Origin: Paenarthrobacter aurescens TC1
Lineage (GTDB): Bacteria; Actinomycetota; Actinomycetes; Actinomycetales; Micrococcaceae
Assembly (NCBI GenBank): GCA_000014925.1
Contig: CP000474.1
Location: forward strand, 4,340,001-4,404,000
Length of the DNA stretch: 64,000 nt
Reading direction: 5' to 3'
Shown here: in pieces, positions 15,594 through 24,799 of the stretch
Numbering within the stretch: the first letter of the stretch is position 1
Layout of the letters: every line of letters starts with the position of its first letter
Position numbers and translations under genes: made by a program
Notes under the pieces: generated by a model
The model's input: the letters and a program-made list of their open reading frames with translations, nothing else
What the model was told of the DNA's origin: nothing
Databases searched by the model: none

Positions 15594-16349
15594 ATGCCAA
15601 TGTGGTTGCAGGCCTTGATGTGGGGAACTCTGGCCGGCGGTGCCTTGGTCCTTGGGGCGGGCATCGCGTGGATGTGGAAAGTACCGCCCAAGATCGTGTC
15701 CACGGTGATGGCATTCGGCGCGGGTGTATTGATCTCGGCGTTGGCGTTCGAGTTGGTAGACGAAGCCGTGGAGGGCGGCGGCTTGCTCCCCACAGTCCTA
15801 GGTTTCCTCCTGGGCGCCCTGATCTTTGTGGGCTCCAACGCCCTGCTGGCCCGTGCCGGCGCCAAGCATAGGAAACGCTCCGGCGGCTCTCAGCCTTCCG
15901 AGAAAGACTCCCCCGGAAGCGGCACGGCCATCGCAGTAGGCGCCCTCATTGACGGCATTCCCGAATCCGTGGTCCTCGGCGTCGGACTCCTCGCCGGTGG
16001 AGCAGTCAGCCCCGCCATGCTCGCCGCCGTTTTAATTTCGAATGTTCCCGAGGGGCTCTCCAGCACGGCAGGCATGAAGAAGGCCGGGCGCAGCCCCGCG
16101 TACGTCTTTGGTACGTGGATCGGCATCGCTGTGTTCAGCGGGCTTGCTGCACTTCTGGGGTACACCGCATTGGAGAACGCTCCGGAAACCGTGATCGCGT
16201 TCATCACCGCCATCGCCGCAGGCGGCATCCTTGCTATGCTCGCCGACACCATGATTCCCGAGGCCTTCGAGGAGCATCACAACCTGACCGGGCTGACTGC
16301 CGCCGTCGGCTTCCTGAGCGCCTTCACCATTCATCACGTGGGCGGCTGA
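15594..16349 (+). CDS. ZIP-family divalent metal transporter
   Basis: A 251-residue permease with about eight hydrophobic segments and a His/Lys/Ser-rich cytoplasmic loop at about 85-110 (AGAKHRKRSGGSQPSEKDS). The metal-site helices carry GALIDGIPESVVLGVGL and LISNVPEGLSSTAGMKKAG. In ZupT-like proteins the first motif is HNxPEG; here His is replaced by Asp (IDGIPES), a variation also known in other ZIP subgroups. GCAGGA lies before ATG 15594. Likely substrates are Zn2+, Fe2+ or Mn2+. It is convergent with the duplicated membrane protein, with 34 bp between stops. Confidence 0.85.
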   Translation: MPMWLQALMWGTLAGGALVLGAGIAWMWKVPPKIVSTVMAFGAGVLISALAFELVDEAVEGGGLLPTVLGFLLGALIFVGSNALLARAGAKHRKRSGGSQPSEKDSPGSGTAIAVGALIDGIPESVVLGVGLLAGGAVSPAMLAAVLISNVPEGLSSTAGMKKAGRSPAYVFGTWIGIAVFSGLAALLGYTALENAPETVIAFITAIAAGGILAMLADTMIPEAFEEHHNLTGLTAAVGFLSAFTIHHVGG

Positions 16350-16383
16350 CGCGCTGCACCGGCATGAGCGGGGAGGGTTGGAT

Positions 16384-17640
16384 CTAGAAGGGCAGCAGCC
16401 CAAGCACCGGCACGGCAACCGCCGTCGAGATTGCCATGGCCGCTGTATTGCCGATGACAGGATGGAATCCGGCCGGCAGCCACGCGGATATGGCCCTGGC
16501 TATAGGCGGCGCAAGGACCGCACCCACTACGGCCCCACCCACCATCGCCGTCCAGGAGCCGCCGTACGCGAGGACTGTTGCAGGAGCCACTGACACGACG
16601 GACGCGTAGGTGGCCGCCCACCCGCCGTCGCGGTACCAACCACTCCATAGCGTGACGCCGATGGCCGACGTCAGCGCTTGGGCAAACAGTATGTGTGGCA
16701 ACAGGCCCGTTCCGTACGACGACAATCCCGGGTTCAGGACAAACGCCGCGCCCACGGTCAGGATCACGCAGGCGCCGGCGATTTCGTTGGCAAAGAAGTG
16801 AGTTTCGGTGAAGTCCCTGAGGACCCGGCGCGCCGCCCACTGGACGTCCCTGAGAAATTTCGGGTGAGGGCCCGACGGCGGCAGCTCGGGTTGCGTCGCC
16901 GGCCGAGGCTCCCGCAGGACAAGCCACGGCAGCCGCCGGGCAAGCGTGAACGAGATGACCGACCCCACTGACATAGCCAGGACACACGCCACCACGGCTG
17001 GCAGGCCAAGCGGCGCAGAGACGGTAGGGATGAACAGCAACGCCAGCGGTGTGGTGGTGGCTGCCCCCAGGACAGCGCCGGTGATGCAGGTCCGCCACCC
17101 CGCCCCGTAGAGAAGAACCATGGCGGGGGCGACGCACACCAACGGCACGAATGTTGGCTGCCACCCGTCGTCGCGCATCCATCCGAACGCCAGGTTGGAC
17201 AGCATCAGACTCAGTGACGCCGAGGTCAGGACCCACGGCCACAGGCCTGTGCCGTAGCTGAGCGTGCCGGCCCATTTCGCGCCTCGTCGGCCGGCCCACC
17301 ACGCAGCCGTGGCACCCGCGAGCAGTCCGAGCGCTGCAAGATCGGACTTGTAGAACAAGGGCTCGGTCATGTCGCCGAAGAACCAGCGCAGGGCGGCAAG
17401 CGACGAAACGGTGGTGTCCTGCGCCCAGCCCTCGTAACCGGGGCCAATCCGCGGCGAATGCTGCGCCAGCCAGTGGAGGAGAAGTGCGAATCCTCCGATG
17501 ACGGCGGCAATTCCAAATGCTCCCAGGGCGGTGCCGGCGGCGGTGCGTTCGCCGCCTGTTTGGAGCGAAGGTTCCGACGACGATTCCGCCGGATTTTCCG
17601 ACTGCGGGACGGCGTTGTCGGCTGCGAAAGAGTGCGTCAT
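16384..17640 (-). CDS. Polytopic membrane protein with internal duplication, unknown function
   Basis: A 418-residue protein with about ten hydrophobic segments. I do not recognise a characterised family. Two halves are visibly duplicated: residues about 125-190 (SYGTGLWPWVLTSASLSLML, then GWMRDDGWQPTFVPLVCVAP and YGAGWRTCITGAVLGA) match residues about 300-370 (SYGTGLLPHILFAQALTSAI, then GWYRDGGWAATYASVVSVAP and YGGSWTAMVGGAVVGA). The hydrophilic linker (PATQPELPPSGPHPKFLRDVQ) separates them. Inverted or tandem duplication is typical of transporters, so a permease is the best guess. Start 17640 has AGGGCC upstream. No operon partner is evident. Confidence 0.6.
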   Translation of the reverse strand: MTHSFAADNAVPQSENPAESSSEPSLQTGGERTAAGTALGAFGIAAVIGGFALLLHWLAQHSPRIGPGYEGWAQDTTVSSLAALRWFFGDMTEPLFYKSDLAALGLLAGATAAWWAGRRGAKWAGTLSYGTGLWPWVLTSASLSLMLSNLAFGWMRDDGWQPTFVPLVCVAPAMVLLYGAGWRTCITGAVLGAATTTPLALLFIPTVSAPLGLPAVVACVLAMSVGSVISFTLARRLPWLVLREPRPATQPELPPSGPHPKFLRDVQWAARRVLRDFTETHFFANEIAGACVILTVGAAFVLNPGLSSYGTGLLPHILFAQALTSAIGVTLWSGWYRDGGWAATYASVVSVAPATVLAYGGSWTAMVGGAVVGAVLAPPIARAISAWLPAGFHPVIGNTAAMAISTAVAVPVLGLLPF

Positions 17641-17958
17641 TGGTGGCCCTAAGCGTGCGGAGTGGCGTGGCTTTGAGCAGCGTAACGGACCGTTGGATGC
17701 AGTCCGCAGCCGCCGTGCTACGGGAGATTTGTGACCGACCGGCGCCCAGGCCCCAGGGCTGCCCGTGGTCGAGCCGGGGCCACCCGGCGCTCACCCTTAG
17801 TGGGTGATCTTTCTGTTCAATCGTTACCTATCCTCTGAAGGCACGCGCAGTTGGGCGTCAGCGAATTGAGAATGGTGTTGTGGTCCTGCCGGGGATCGGT
17901 TCCCGTGCCGGATGACGGCGGTCCAGCCCCGGGCCGAATGAACGATGGGAAAGACACC
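17641..17958. other. 318-bp divergent intergenic region
   Basis: Contains a short hairpin (CACCC-TTAGT-GGGTG near 17791-17806) followed by a T-rich stretch. The region must hold the promoters of the duplicated membrane protein (-) and of the PLDc_N/SHOCT gene (+). No convincing coding frame or RNA gene is visible. An in-frame ATG at 17938 is an alternative start for the + strand gene. Confidence 0.4.
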
Positions 17959-18336
17959 ATGAGCTTTTTGGAATCGTTGTGGAGCATCATTGTTGCTTTT
18001 TTCTTTATTGCTTACCTGATCCTCCTCTTTCAGATCATTTCCGATCTTCTCCGCGATAAAGCCCTCAGCGGTGGCGTCAAAGCATTGTGGATCCTGTGCC
18101 TGTTTGTGGCTCCCTTTATCTCCGCATTGATCTACGTGATCATGCGCGGGAAGGGCATGGCCCTACGCAGTGAAATACGGGTCCGGGAATCCGTTGAAGA
18201 GGCGGAGAATTACATTCGTGAAGTCGCCGGAGCCCCATCGCCCACCCAGCAAATCGAAGCAGCCAAGGCACTGCTTGCGGCTGGAGATATAACCGAAGCC
18301 GAGTACGCTCGCCTCAAGGAGATCGCTTTGGCCTGA
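17959..18336 (+). CDS. Membrane protein with PLDc_N and SHOCT domains
   Basis: A 125-residue protein from ATG 17959, preceded by GGGAAAG. Residues about 5-60 contain two TM helices in the pattern of the phospholipase D nuclease N-terminal domain (WSIIVAFFFIAYLILLFQIISDLLRDKALSGGVKALWILCLFVAPFISALIYVI). Residues about 93-125 form a short C-terminal SHOCT domain (IEAAKALLAAGDITEAEYARLKEIAL). It lacks HKD motifs, so it is not itself a phospholipase. It is followed at 44 bp by the AI-2E-family gene and then cardiolipin synthase, suggesting a membrane-lipid operon. Confidence 0.8.
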   Translation: MSFLESLWSIIVAFFFIAYLILLFQIISDLLRDKALSGGVKALWILCLFVAPFISALIYVIMRGKGMALRSEIRVRESVEEAENYIREVAGAPSPTQQIEAAKALLAAGDITEAEYARLKEIALA

Positions 18337-18380
18337 CTCAGGCTACGGTCCGCCATTCCCGTACGGCCGAAAGGGACCGC

Positions 18381-19445
18381 ATGACGCGATTGAAGGCATT
18401 TCCGCTGCTGGACAGCGGACCGTTTCGATTCGGCCTCATCGCAGCGCTCGGTGTACTGGTCGCCCTGGCCTTGGGCTCCGCCGTCATCACGCTGCGGTAT
18501 TCGCTGACCTTGATCTTTGCGGCCCTGTTTATTTCACTGGGGCTCTATCCCTTGGTTCGCTGGCTGGAACGCTGGAAACTCTCCCGCGGTGGCGCCGTCC
18601 TTGCTGTGGCGGTTGGCTTCCTGGTGCTTGTAGTGGTGCTGATCCGTTTCATTGTCCCGATTCTGGTGGAGGAGGGCGCCGCGCTGGTCCGGGTGCTTCC
18701 TTCCAGCTTTGATGCGGTGGGCGAACAGGAATGGTTCCGGGACTTCAACGGCTCCCTGGGCGGAGCACTGTCGCCGTTGCTCGAATGGCTGGAAACCTCG
18801 GCCGCGGATCCAAATGTGTGGCTTGCCATTGGCGGCGGCGCCGTGCAGGTTGGCTACAACGTGGTCAACGGAACCTTCGCCGTGATCTTCGTAGTAGTCC
18901 TGACGCTCTACTTCGTGGCCGGGCACGAGGTCATGAAGTCCAACCTATATGCGCTGGTTCCGGCTTCCCGCCGGGAATCTTTCGCTGATATCTCGGAAAC
19001 AATTATCGCTTCCGTGGGTAAATACCTGAGTGGAATGTCAATTCTCGCCCTGCTAAATGCGATCTTCACCTTCATTGTCCTGTCGGTTGCCGGGGCGAGA
19101 TATGCGGCAGTACTCGCGGTCCTGGCATTTCCCATCACCCTCATACCTTTGGTGGGCAGTGCGATCAGCACCGCAATCATCACAGTGGTTTCGCTTTTCA
19201 CGTCTCCCGCAACTGCACTGGTGGTTTTCCTCGTCATGCTGGTCTACATGCAGGTGGAGGCCTACGTACTGACGCCCCGGGTAGTGGGGAAGGCGATCAG
19301 CATCCCGGGCTCCTTGGTCCTCATCGGCGCGATGGTGGGAGGGACGCTTCTGGGCCTGCTGGGGGCGCTGATAGCGTGCCCCACCACAGCCTCGATTCTG
19401 CTGATCATCAAGAAGGTTGTCATACCGCAGCAGAACGCCAAGTAG
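18381..19445 (+). CDS. AI-2E-family (PerM/YhhT-like) transporter
   Basis: A 354-residue membrane protein with about eight TM segments. The large domain between TM3 and TM4 (about 85-165) and the C-terminal signature (FPITLIPLVGSAISTAI, QVEAYVLTPRVVGKAISIPGSLVLIGAMVGGTLLGLLGALIACP) are typical. Family members export autoinducer-2 (TqsA) or act as Na+/H+ or other antiporters; the substrate here is unknown. AAAGGGA precedes ATG 18381. It sits between the PLDc_N protein and cardiolipin synthase (6-bp gap), almost certainly in one transcript. Confidence 0.85.
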   Translation: MTRLKAFPLLDSGPFRFGLIAALGVLVALALGSAVITLRYSLTLIFAALFISLGLYPLVRWLERWKLSRGGAVLAVAVGFLVLVVVLIRFIVPILVEEGAALVRVLPSSFDAVGEQEWFRDFNGSLGGALSPLLEWLETSAADPNVWLAIGGGAVQVGYNVVNGTFAVIFVVVLTLYFVAGHEVMKSNLYALVPASRRESFADISETIIASVGKYLSGMSILALLNAIFTFIVLSVAGARYAAVLAVLAFPITLIPLVGSAISTAIITVVSLFTSPATALVVFLVMLVYMQVEAYVLTPRVVGKAISIPGSLVLIGAMVGGTLLGLLGALIACPTTASILLIIKKVVIPQQNAK

Positions 19446-19451
19446 CGCGGC

Positions 19452-20918
19452 ATGCAAGGACTACTGAACGACGTCGATGTTGTCGCCTTGATCTTGTTGG
19501 CGCTCCACATCGTGCTCGGATCAATCGCGGCGGTGATGGTCTCAGCCAATCGCCGCCCGTCGTCCGCCATTGCCTGGGTACTGGCGATTATCTTCATCCC
19601 CTACCTGGGAATGGTGGCGTTCCTGCTGGTGGGCCGCGGCAAGCTTCCCAAGGCTCGGCGGGAGAAGCAGCGCGCCGTGAACGAGCTCATACTGGGACGG
19701 ACGCCAGGCCTCTCAGCAGTCAGCCACAGTGAGGAGTGGCCCGCCTGGCTGCGGTCCGCCGTCGAACTTAACCTCCGTCTGGGCGCGCTGCCCATGGTGG
19801 GCGGCAACCGGGCCGAGTTGCTGGAGGACTACAAGGGTTGCTTCGATCGAATGATCGCGGACATCGACTCCGCCACGGAGTACGTGCATGTGGAGTTCTA
19901 CATTCTGGCGTTGGATCCCACTACGACTCCGTTCTTCGAGGCCATGGCCAGAGCACGCGCGCGTGGCGTGGCGGTCAGGGTCCTGTTCGATCATTTGGCG
20001 GCGGTGCGTGATCCCACGTATCGGGACATGCTGCGCGCTTTTGAGGGGATGGGCGCCGAATGGCATGCCATGCTCCCCCTCCGACCGTTCAAGGGACAAT
20101 GGCAACGCCCGGACCTGCGCAACCACCGCAAGCTGGTGGTGGTGGATGGAAGGGTGGGTTACACGGGTTCGCAAAACCTCATCGACGTGTCCTACAACAA
20201 GAAAAGCAACGTCAGGCGCGGGCTCCAATGGCACGAACTGATGGTGCGGTTGGAAGGGCCAGTGGTGCGCGAGCTCAACGCCGTGTTCGTCACTGACTGG
20301 TACAGCGAATCCGAGACCCTGCTGCCGCTGGACACCTCCCCGGTTGTCCTCGGTTCCGCGCCCGAGCTCATCGACGCCCAGATCCTGCCGAGCGGCCCCA
20401 GCTTCGACAATGACAACAACCTCAAGCTGTACACCACGCTCATCTACAAGGCCGAGCATCGCGTCAGCATCACCAGCCCCTACTTCGTGCCCGACGAAGC
20501 CATCCAGTTGGCCATCATTACGGCCGCCTCCCGGGGCCTCAGCGTGGAGCTCTTTGTGTCCGAAGTGGGCGACCAAGCCATGGTTTATCACGCACAGCGT
20601 TCCTACTACGAAGTGTTGCTGCGGGCCGGTGTCCGCATCTACCTCTACAAGGCCCCGCAGGTCCTGCACGCCAAGCACTTCACAGTGGATTACGACGTCG
20701 CCGTGATCGGCTCAAGCAATATGGATGTACGCTCTTTCAGCCTCAACATGGAAGTCTCCGTGCTGGTTCACGGACGCTCCATCGTGGACCAAATGCGGGC
20801 TGTTGAAGACAGCTACCGGGAGGCCAGCACGGAGTTGCTGCTGGAGGATTGGCTCCGGCGCCCAGTGGGCCACGTGGCACTGGATAACCTGGCCCGACTG
20901 ACGTCGTCGCTTCAGTAG
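19452..20918 (+). CDS. cls: Cardiolipin synthase (phospholipase D type)
   Basis: A 488-residue membrane enzyme that joins phosphatidylglycerol molecules (or PG with a CDP- or PE-linked donor) to form cardiolipin. Two N-terminal TM helices lie at about 8-30 and 38-60. Two complete HKD motifs follow: H225-R-K-x4-D in NHRKLVVVDGRVGYTGSQNLID and H406-A-K-x4-D in HAKHFTVDYDVAVIGSSNMDVRS. The length is normal. It starts 6 bp after the AI-2E-family gene and is the last gene of the operon. The ribosome site is weak, consistent with translational coupling. Confidence 0.92.
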   Translation: MQGLLNDVDVVALILLALHIVLGSIAAVMVSANRRPSSAIAWVLAIIFIPYLGMVAFLLVGRGKLPKARREKQRAVNELILGRTPGLSAVSHSEEWPAWLRSAVELNLRLGALPMVGGNRAELLEDYKGCFDRMIADIDSATEYVHVEFYILALDPTTTPFFEAMARARARGVAVRVLFDHLAAVRDPTYRDMLRAFEGMGAEWHAMLPLRPFKGQWQRPDLRNHRKLVVVDGRVGYTGSQNLIDVSYNKKSNVRRGLQWHELMVRLEGPVVRELNAVFVTDWYSESETLLPLDTSPVVLGSAPELIDAQILPSGPSFDNDNNLKLYTTLIYKAEHRVSITSPYFVPDEAIQLAIITAASRGLSVELFVSEVGDQAMVYHAQRSYYEVLLRAGVRIYLYKAPQVLHAKHFTVDYDVAVIGSSNMDVRSFSLNMEVSVLVHGRSIVDQMRAVEDSYREASTELLLEDWLRRPVGHVALDNLARLTSSLQ

Positions 20919-20949
20919 CCGCTCACGTCACTAGCCCGGCTGGGTTAAG

Positions 20950-21600
20950 TCAGTCGTCCAGCTGGAGATACCACGTCACGCCGGCACTGATACCCCTGCC
21001 CAGCAGCAGCGAGAAAGCTATTGCGACGACCACTGCGAATTCGGTGGACAAGCCAGGCAAAAGCCCTGAAAGGGCACCAATGCCAACGGAGTATGCGGAC
21101 CACAGGATGCCGGCAGCCACTGAATAAAGGATGAACCTTCCCCGCGGAACGGGCGTGATGGCGCTGGCCACGTTCATGGTGAGCCGCCCCAAGGGAACGA
21201 ACCTGGACGTCAGGACCCACGACGCTGCGTGCTTGGCTAAGCGCTCCCGGGAAGCGTGCAGGGCCTTCTGGGTCCGGGGGCCACGGAGTATCCTCCAGTT
21301 GGCCATATCCCGGTGCCGGACCAGTTCATACGCCCCCACATCGCCGGCCACGGCACCGGCCAGCATCGCCACCACCAACAAGAACCCGTTCGGAAGGTTA
21401 TCCGTCGCTGAAAGAGCTCCCAATGCCACAAACAGGGACGTCGTGGGAATTGGCGGGAAGACGGCAGACAACGCCACGAAGATCGCTCCGAGCGGGTAGA
21501 CCCACCCGGAATCCGCGGCGCTCATGATGTCCTTAAAAGCCTGCACGGTGAAACCCCTCTCCCGGGCCTCCTCCCAGCGTCTCACGGCCGCCAAGATCAT
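20950..21600 (-). CDS. DedA/VTT-domain membrane protein
   Basis: A 216-residue protein of the SNARE-associated/VTT family. Features: PPIPTTSLFVALGAL (re-entrant helix with Pro pair), AGAVAGDVGAYELVRHR (the conserved G-D-x-x-x-Y), and SRFVPLGRLTMNVASAITPVPRGRFILYSVAAGILWSAYSVGIGALSG (F/Y-x3-R and G-x3-M pattern region). DedA proteins are lipid scramblases or flippases for undecaprenyl phosphate or phospholipids, needed for envelope homeostasis. The adjacent convergent cls gene fits a lipid theme. The start at 21600 lacks good spacing; a downstream start is possible. It diverges from the LuxR gene. Confidence 0.85.
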   Translation of the reverse strand: MILAAVRRWEEARERGFTVQAFKDIMSAADSGWVYPLGAIFVALSAVFPPIPTTSLFVALGALSATDNLPNGFLLVVAMLAGAVAGDVGAYELVRHRDMANWRILRGPRTQKALHASRERLAKHAASWVLTSRFVPLGRLTMNVASAITPVPRGRFILYSVAAGILWSAYSVGIGALSGLLPGLSTEFAVVVAIAFSLLLGRGISAGVTWYLQLDD

Positions 21601-21674
21601 CCTTACGTCCTGGAGTCGCCACGCGGATCGCCTTTACCGGGTGAATCCTCGATACCCCGCCCTACACTGAAGGA

Positions 21675-24311
21675 GTGGACGACCAAGGTGGTACCCGCCC
21701 GGACCTCTTGAGCCTGAAGCCAACTGCGGTCCCCCGGCTGCCCTTGGTCCTGCTGGCTCGATCCCGACTCGTGGCCAAGCTCGACGACACGGCCGATACC
21801 GTCCTCATCTGCGCCCCTGCCGGGTACGGAAAAACACTGCTACTGAGCCAGTGGCTGGAAGATCAGGCACACAAGGTGGCGTGGCTCAGCCCCAACCAAC
21901 ACAACAGGGAAGCGCTTTGGCCCGCGATGTTGCAGGCGCTGAGGCGATCCCCGGCCATCCCGCCCGGTGCACTCAGGCAATTTTCCGGAGACGAAGAAGA
22001 TGCCGTGGAAGTCCTGGGTGACCTGGCCCAGGAGCTGGCCTCCACCGGCACCAGCGTTCGCCTGGTCATCGACGGAGTGGACGGCTTCAGTTCCGATGAA
22101 CGCGAGCGTTGGATTCCGGCGCTGCTCAACCAATCCGGACCACCCATCCAGCTGGCACTCGTTGCACGGGACAGCACTGCGGTTGATGCCGGACCTGCCC
22201 GGCTCAGCGGCCGCATCGTGGAACTGCGCTCGAGTGACCTGGCTTTCAGTCTTGAGGAGATCAACGTACTGGCAGCAAAGACGACCACCCTGACGGGGAT
22301 GCACCAACGGCGCGAGCTGTTCAGGCAGACCGCGGGCTGGCCTGCCTGTGTAGTCCTCGCGCTGCGTTACCTGCGCGAAGCCGCCGATACCGAGGCCCCC
22401 TTGGGTGACATCGCTGCCAACAACCGGCAGCTCTCCGATTACCTGGACCACCACATCATCCGCACCCTTTCCGGTGAAGAACGGCATGTCCTTTCCAGTA
22501 CCAGTGTGTGCCGCGTGGTGGTTGCTGCTCAGGCCAATACCCTTGCAGGCCACCGGAACGCCGGAAGCATCCTCTCCAGCTTGGCCGATGACCGCGACCT
22601 TGTTGAATCGGCAGGTAGCGGGCGGAAAGTCTTCCTGGTCCATCCCCTGATCCGTGCGTTCTTCAGGGCCGAACTAGCCCGGAAGCAGCCAGACGAACTA
22701 CTCCGCTTCAGCCGGATCGCCGCCCAGTGGCATGAGCAGGCCGGCGAACCCGAAGCGACGCTCAGGCACGCCATGGACTCGGCGGACAACGGCCTGATCG
22801 GCGAAGTCCTTGAACGGCACGGCGCATCACTCCTGGGGTCCGGTGAAGTCATGCAGGTCCGCCGTGCGATAGCGGCTTTGCCCGATGCCGCCTTCGCCAC
22901 GAACCCCACGCTCTGCGTGGTTGCCGCCCTGGCACACGTGGAAAGCCGTCAGCCCACCACCGCAACCCGCTACATGGCCGCGGCTAACCGAACCCGGGCA
23001 GACGACTTACCTCCCGATCTCCGCGAACTGCAGGCATTGGCAAAAGCACGCCTTTCCTGGTTCAACGATGGCTGGGAAGACCAGGACCCGCAAGCCACGG
23101 CGGACTACGCTGCCCTCCGTTTCTCGAGGCAAAGTGATGTCCGCATCGAGGCGAGAATGGTCAGCGTCACCGCCGCACTGGTGGAAGGGAAATATGGAAC
23201 CGCGGAGAACGAGGCTTCCGCCGCCCTGATGGAGGCCACCGAGGCGGGCAACGCCTACCTCGCCGGCAAGGTGTACCTCAAACTCGCCGCCACCTACTCC
23301 ATGCAAGGCCAGCTACGCCGTGCCAGTCACTTCCTGCGGCTCGCCGAGGACAAGCTTCCGGCACACGTGTGGACGGCCGGAGCCGGCAGGTCGGTTGGAG
23401 CCCTGATGCATGCCTCTGCTGCGCTCCTCCGAGCGGAACCAGCAGAAGCCCTGCGTTTCGCTGCAGCCGGCGTTGCCGAACTCGGTCAACTCGGGGCTGC
23501 CTCCAAGGGTGTGGGAGCTGCCATGCGAGCCACCTTGGAAATAATCACTGCGTGCGCGCACATGGATTCCGGGGACAGGCGCAACGCTCTTGAAGGCATG
23601 CGCCAAGCCCGCCTGCGCATCGGCAGGGACCATCTCTTTGCACAACCCCTGGCTGCCTGCATCGCTGTCATTGAGCACACGGCCGCGCTGGTACTGGGGC
23701 ATGCCGACCATGCCCGGGAGGTCCTGGAATGGGCGGAGGAGCGAATACCAGGAACGGGTGAGCTTTGCCTCCTCCGCGCCCAGGGTCCAGCAGGGATCAG
23801 CCGATTCGACGCCGCTGCCGATCGGCTCAAGCCGTTTCACACCGGTGCGGTGAAGCCCGTGCTGGAATGGACCCGGCTCCACGTTAACGTCCTGGAATGC
23901 TCCATGGCCATCCGGACCGGACGACGGTCACTTGCCGGCAAAATTCTGGAAGAAGCCCTGCGTCAAGCCGACGACCTGGACGTGCTCCGGCCCTTGGCAA
24001 TCGCGCCCCACGAGGTCATTGATCTCCTGGTGGAAAGGGCAGGTTCCTACGGACCCCAAGAGACTCTCGCTCAGCGCCTGCTGGTTTTGCGGCCGCCCAC
24101 CGATGCCCGGCGGGCGCAGGCCTTGACTCCCCGGGAACGGGAAGTCCTCACTCTTCTTCCGTCTCACTTGTCGCAGGAACAGATGGCAGCGGAACTCCAC
24201 TTGTCCGTGAACACCGTGAAGACGCACGTTCGGATTATCTATTCGAAGCTGGGGGCCGGTTCGCGGCATGACGCGGTGGCCGCAGCCTACAAGAGCGGAT
24301 ATTTGCCGTAG
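21675..24311 (+). CDS. MalT-type LuxR-family transcriptional regulator (LAL/STAND)
   Basis: An 878-residue signal-transduction ATPase. Walker A is APAGYGKT (47-54), Walker B-like LVIDGVDGF at about 132, and the NB-ARC-like region runs to about 320. A TPR-like helical region spans about 330-770 with many A-x2-L repeats. The C-terminal LuxR HTH is at about 815-870: LTPREREVLTLLPSHLSQEQMAAELHLSVNTVKTHVRIIYSKLG. MalT-like proteins bind ATP and a small inducer and activate transcription as oligomers; the inducer here is unknown. The GTG start at 21675 has a GA-rich stretch almost adjacent, so it may not be exact. It ends before the 16-bp stem terminator. Confidence 0.88.
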   Translation: MDDQGGTRPDLLSLKPTAVPRLPLVLLARSRLVAKLDDTADTVLICAPAGYGKTLLLSQWLEDQAHKVAWLSPNQHNREALWPAMLQALRRSPAIPPGALRQFSGDEEDAVEVLGDLAQELASTGTSVRLVIDGVDGFSSDERERWIPALLNQSGPPIQLALVARDSTAVDAGPARLSGRIVELRSSDLAFSLEEINVLAAKTTTLTGMHQRRELFRQTAGWPACVVLALRYLREAADTEAPLGDIAANNRQLSDYLDHHIIRTLSGEERHVLSSTSVCRVVVAAQANTLAGHRNAGSILSSLADDRDLVESAGSGRKVFLVHPLIRAFFRAELARKQPDELLRFSRIAAQWHEQAGEPEATLRHAMDSADNGLIGEVLERHGASLLGSGEVMQVRRAIAALPDAAFATNPTLCVVAALAHVESRQPTTATRYMAAANRTRADDLPPDLRELQALAKARLSWFNDGWEDQDPQATADYAALRFSRQSDVRIEARMVSVTAALVEGKYGTAENEASAALMEATEAGNAYLAGKVYLKLAATYSMQGQLRRASHFLRLAEDKLPAHVWTAGAGRSVGALMHASAALLRAEPAEALRFAAAGVAELGQLGAASKGVGAAMRATLEIITACAHMDSGDRRNALEGMRQARLRIGRDHLFAQPLAACIAVIEHTAALVLGHADHAREVLEWAEERIPGTGELCLLRAQGPAGISRFDAAADRLKPFHTGAVKPVLEWTRLHVNVLECSMAIRTGRRSLAGKILEEALRQADDLDVLRPLAIAPHEVIDLLVERAGSYGPQETLAQRLLVLRPPTDARRAQALTPREREVLTLLPSHLSQEQMAAELHLSVNTVKTHVRIIYSKLGAGSRHDAVAAAYKSGYLP

Positions 24312-24402
24312 CCGTGACCTCGGAAGACGCCGCTCATCGACCTGGACCTCGGCTACTCAGCCGAATAACAGCCTTTAACTCCTGGATAACCCCCGGAGGG
24401 CA

Positions 24403-24454
24403 GCAAAGAGGCCCCGACCCTGCAGAACCAGCAGCAGCGTCGGGGCCTCTTTGC
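24403..24454. terminator. Bidirectional terminator, 16-bp perfect stem
   Basis: Arms 24403-24418 and 24439-24454 pair perfectly around a 20-nt loop. The arms carry AAAGAGG/CCTCTTT, giving U-rich ends in both directions, between the convergent LuxR and GlsB genes. Confidence 0.85.
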
Positions 24455-24465
24455 CATTCAGACGG

Positions 24466-24726
24466 TTATGCCTTCTTGCGTGTGACCAGTCCCCAAATGA
24501 TGAGTACCAGCAGTGCGCCGCCGATTGCGAGCAACCACGTGGAAAGCGACCAGAACTCGTTGATGCCTACATTGAAGAGCGCGCTGCCGATCCAACCGCC
24601 CAGGACGGCACCCACGATGCCCAGGAGGATCGTGGCGATCCATCCGCCACCCTGCTTGCCGGGCTTGATGGCCTTTGCGATGGCTCCGGCAATCAAACCC
24701 AAAACAATCCAACCGATGATTCCCAT
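24466..24726 (-). CDS. GlsB/YeaQ/YmgE-family stress membrane protein
   Basis: An 86-residue transglycosylase-associated family protein with three TM helices: MGIIGWIVLGLIAGAIAKAI, then GWIATILLGIVGAVLGGWIGSALFNV, then STWLLAIGGALLVLIIWGLV, ending in a basic tail (TRKKA). The GxxGxxxGG-rich second helix is the family hallmark. Members are induced by general or acid stress; molecular function is unknown. It lies downstream of, and in the same direction as, the Ser/Thr kinase (73-bp gap). Confidence 0.88.
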   Translation of the reverse strand: MGIIGWIVLGLIAGAIAKAIKPGKQGGGWIATILLGIVGAVLGGWIGSALFNVGINEFWSLSTWLLAIGGALLVLIIWGLVTRKKA

Positions 24727-24799
24727 TTTTCTTTCTCTCTTTCATGAAGAGGCCCCAGTTCGGCATAAGGACGCATGCCGCTATCGGCCTGATTGTTGG

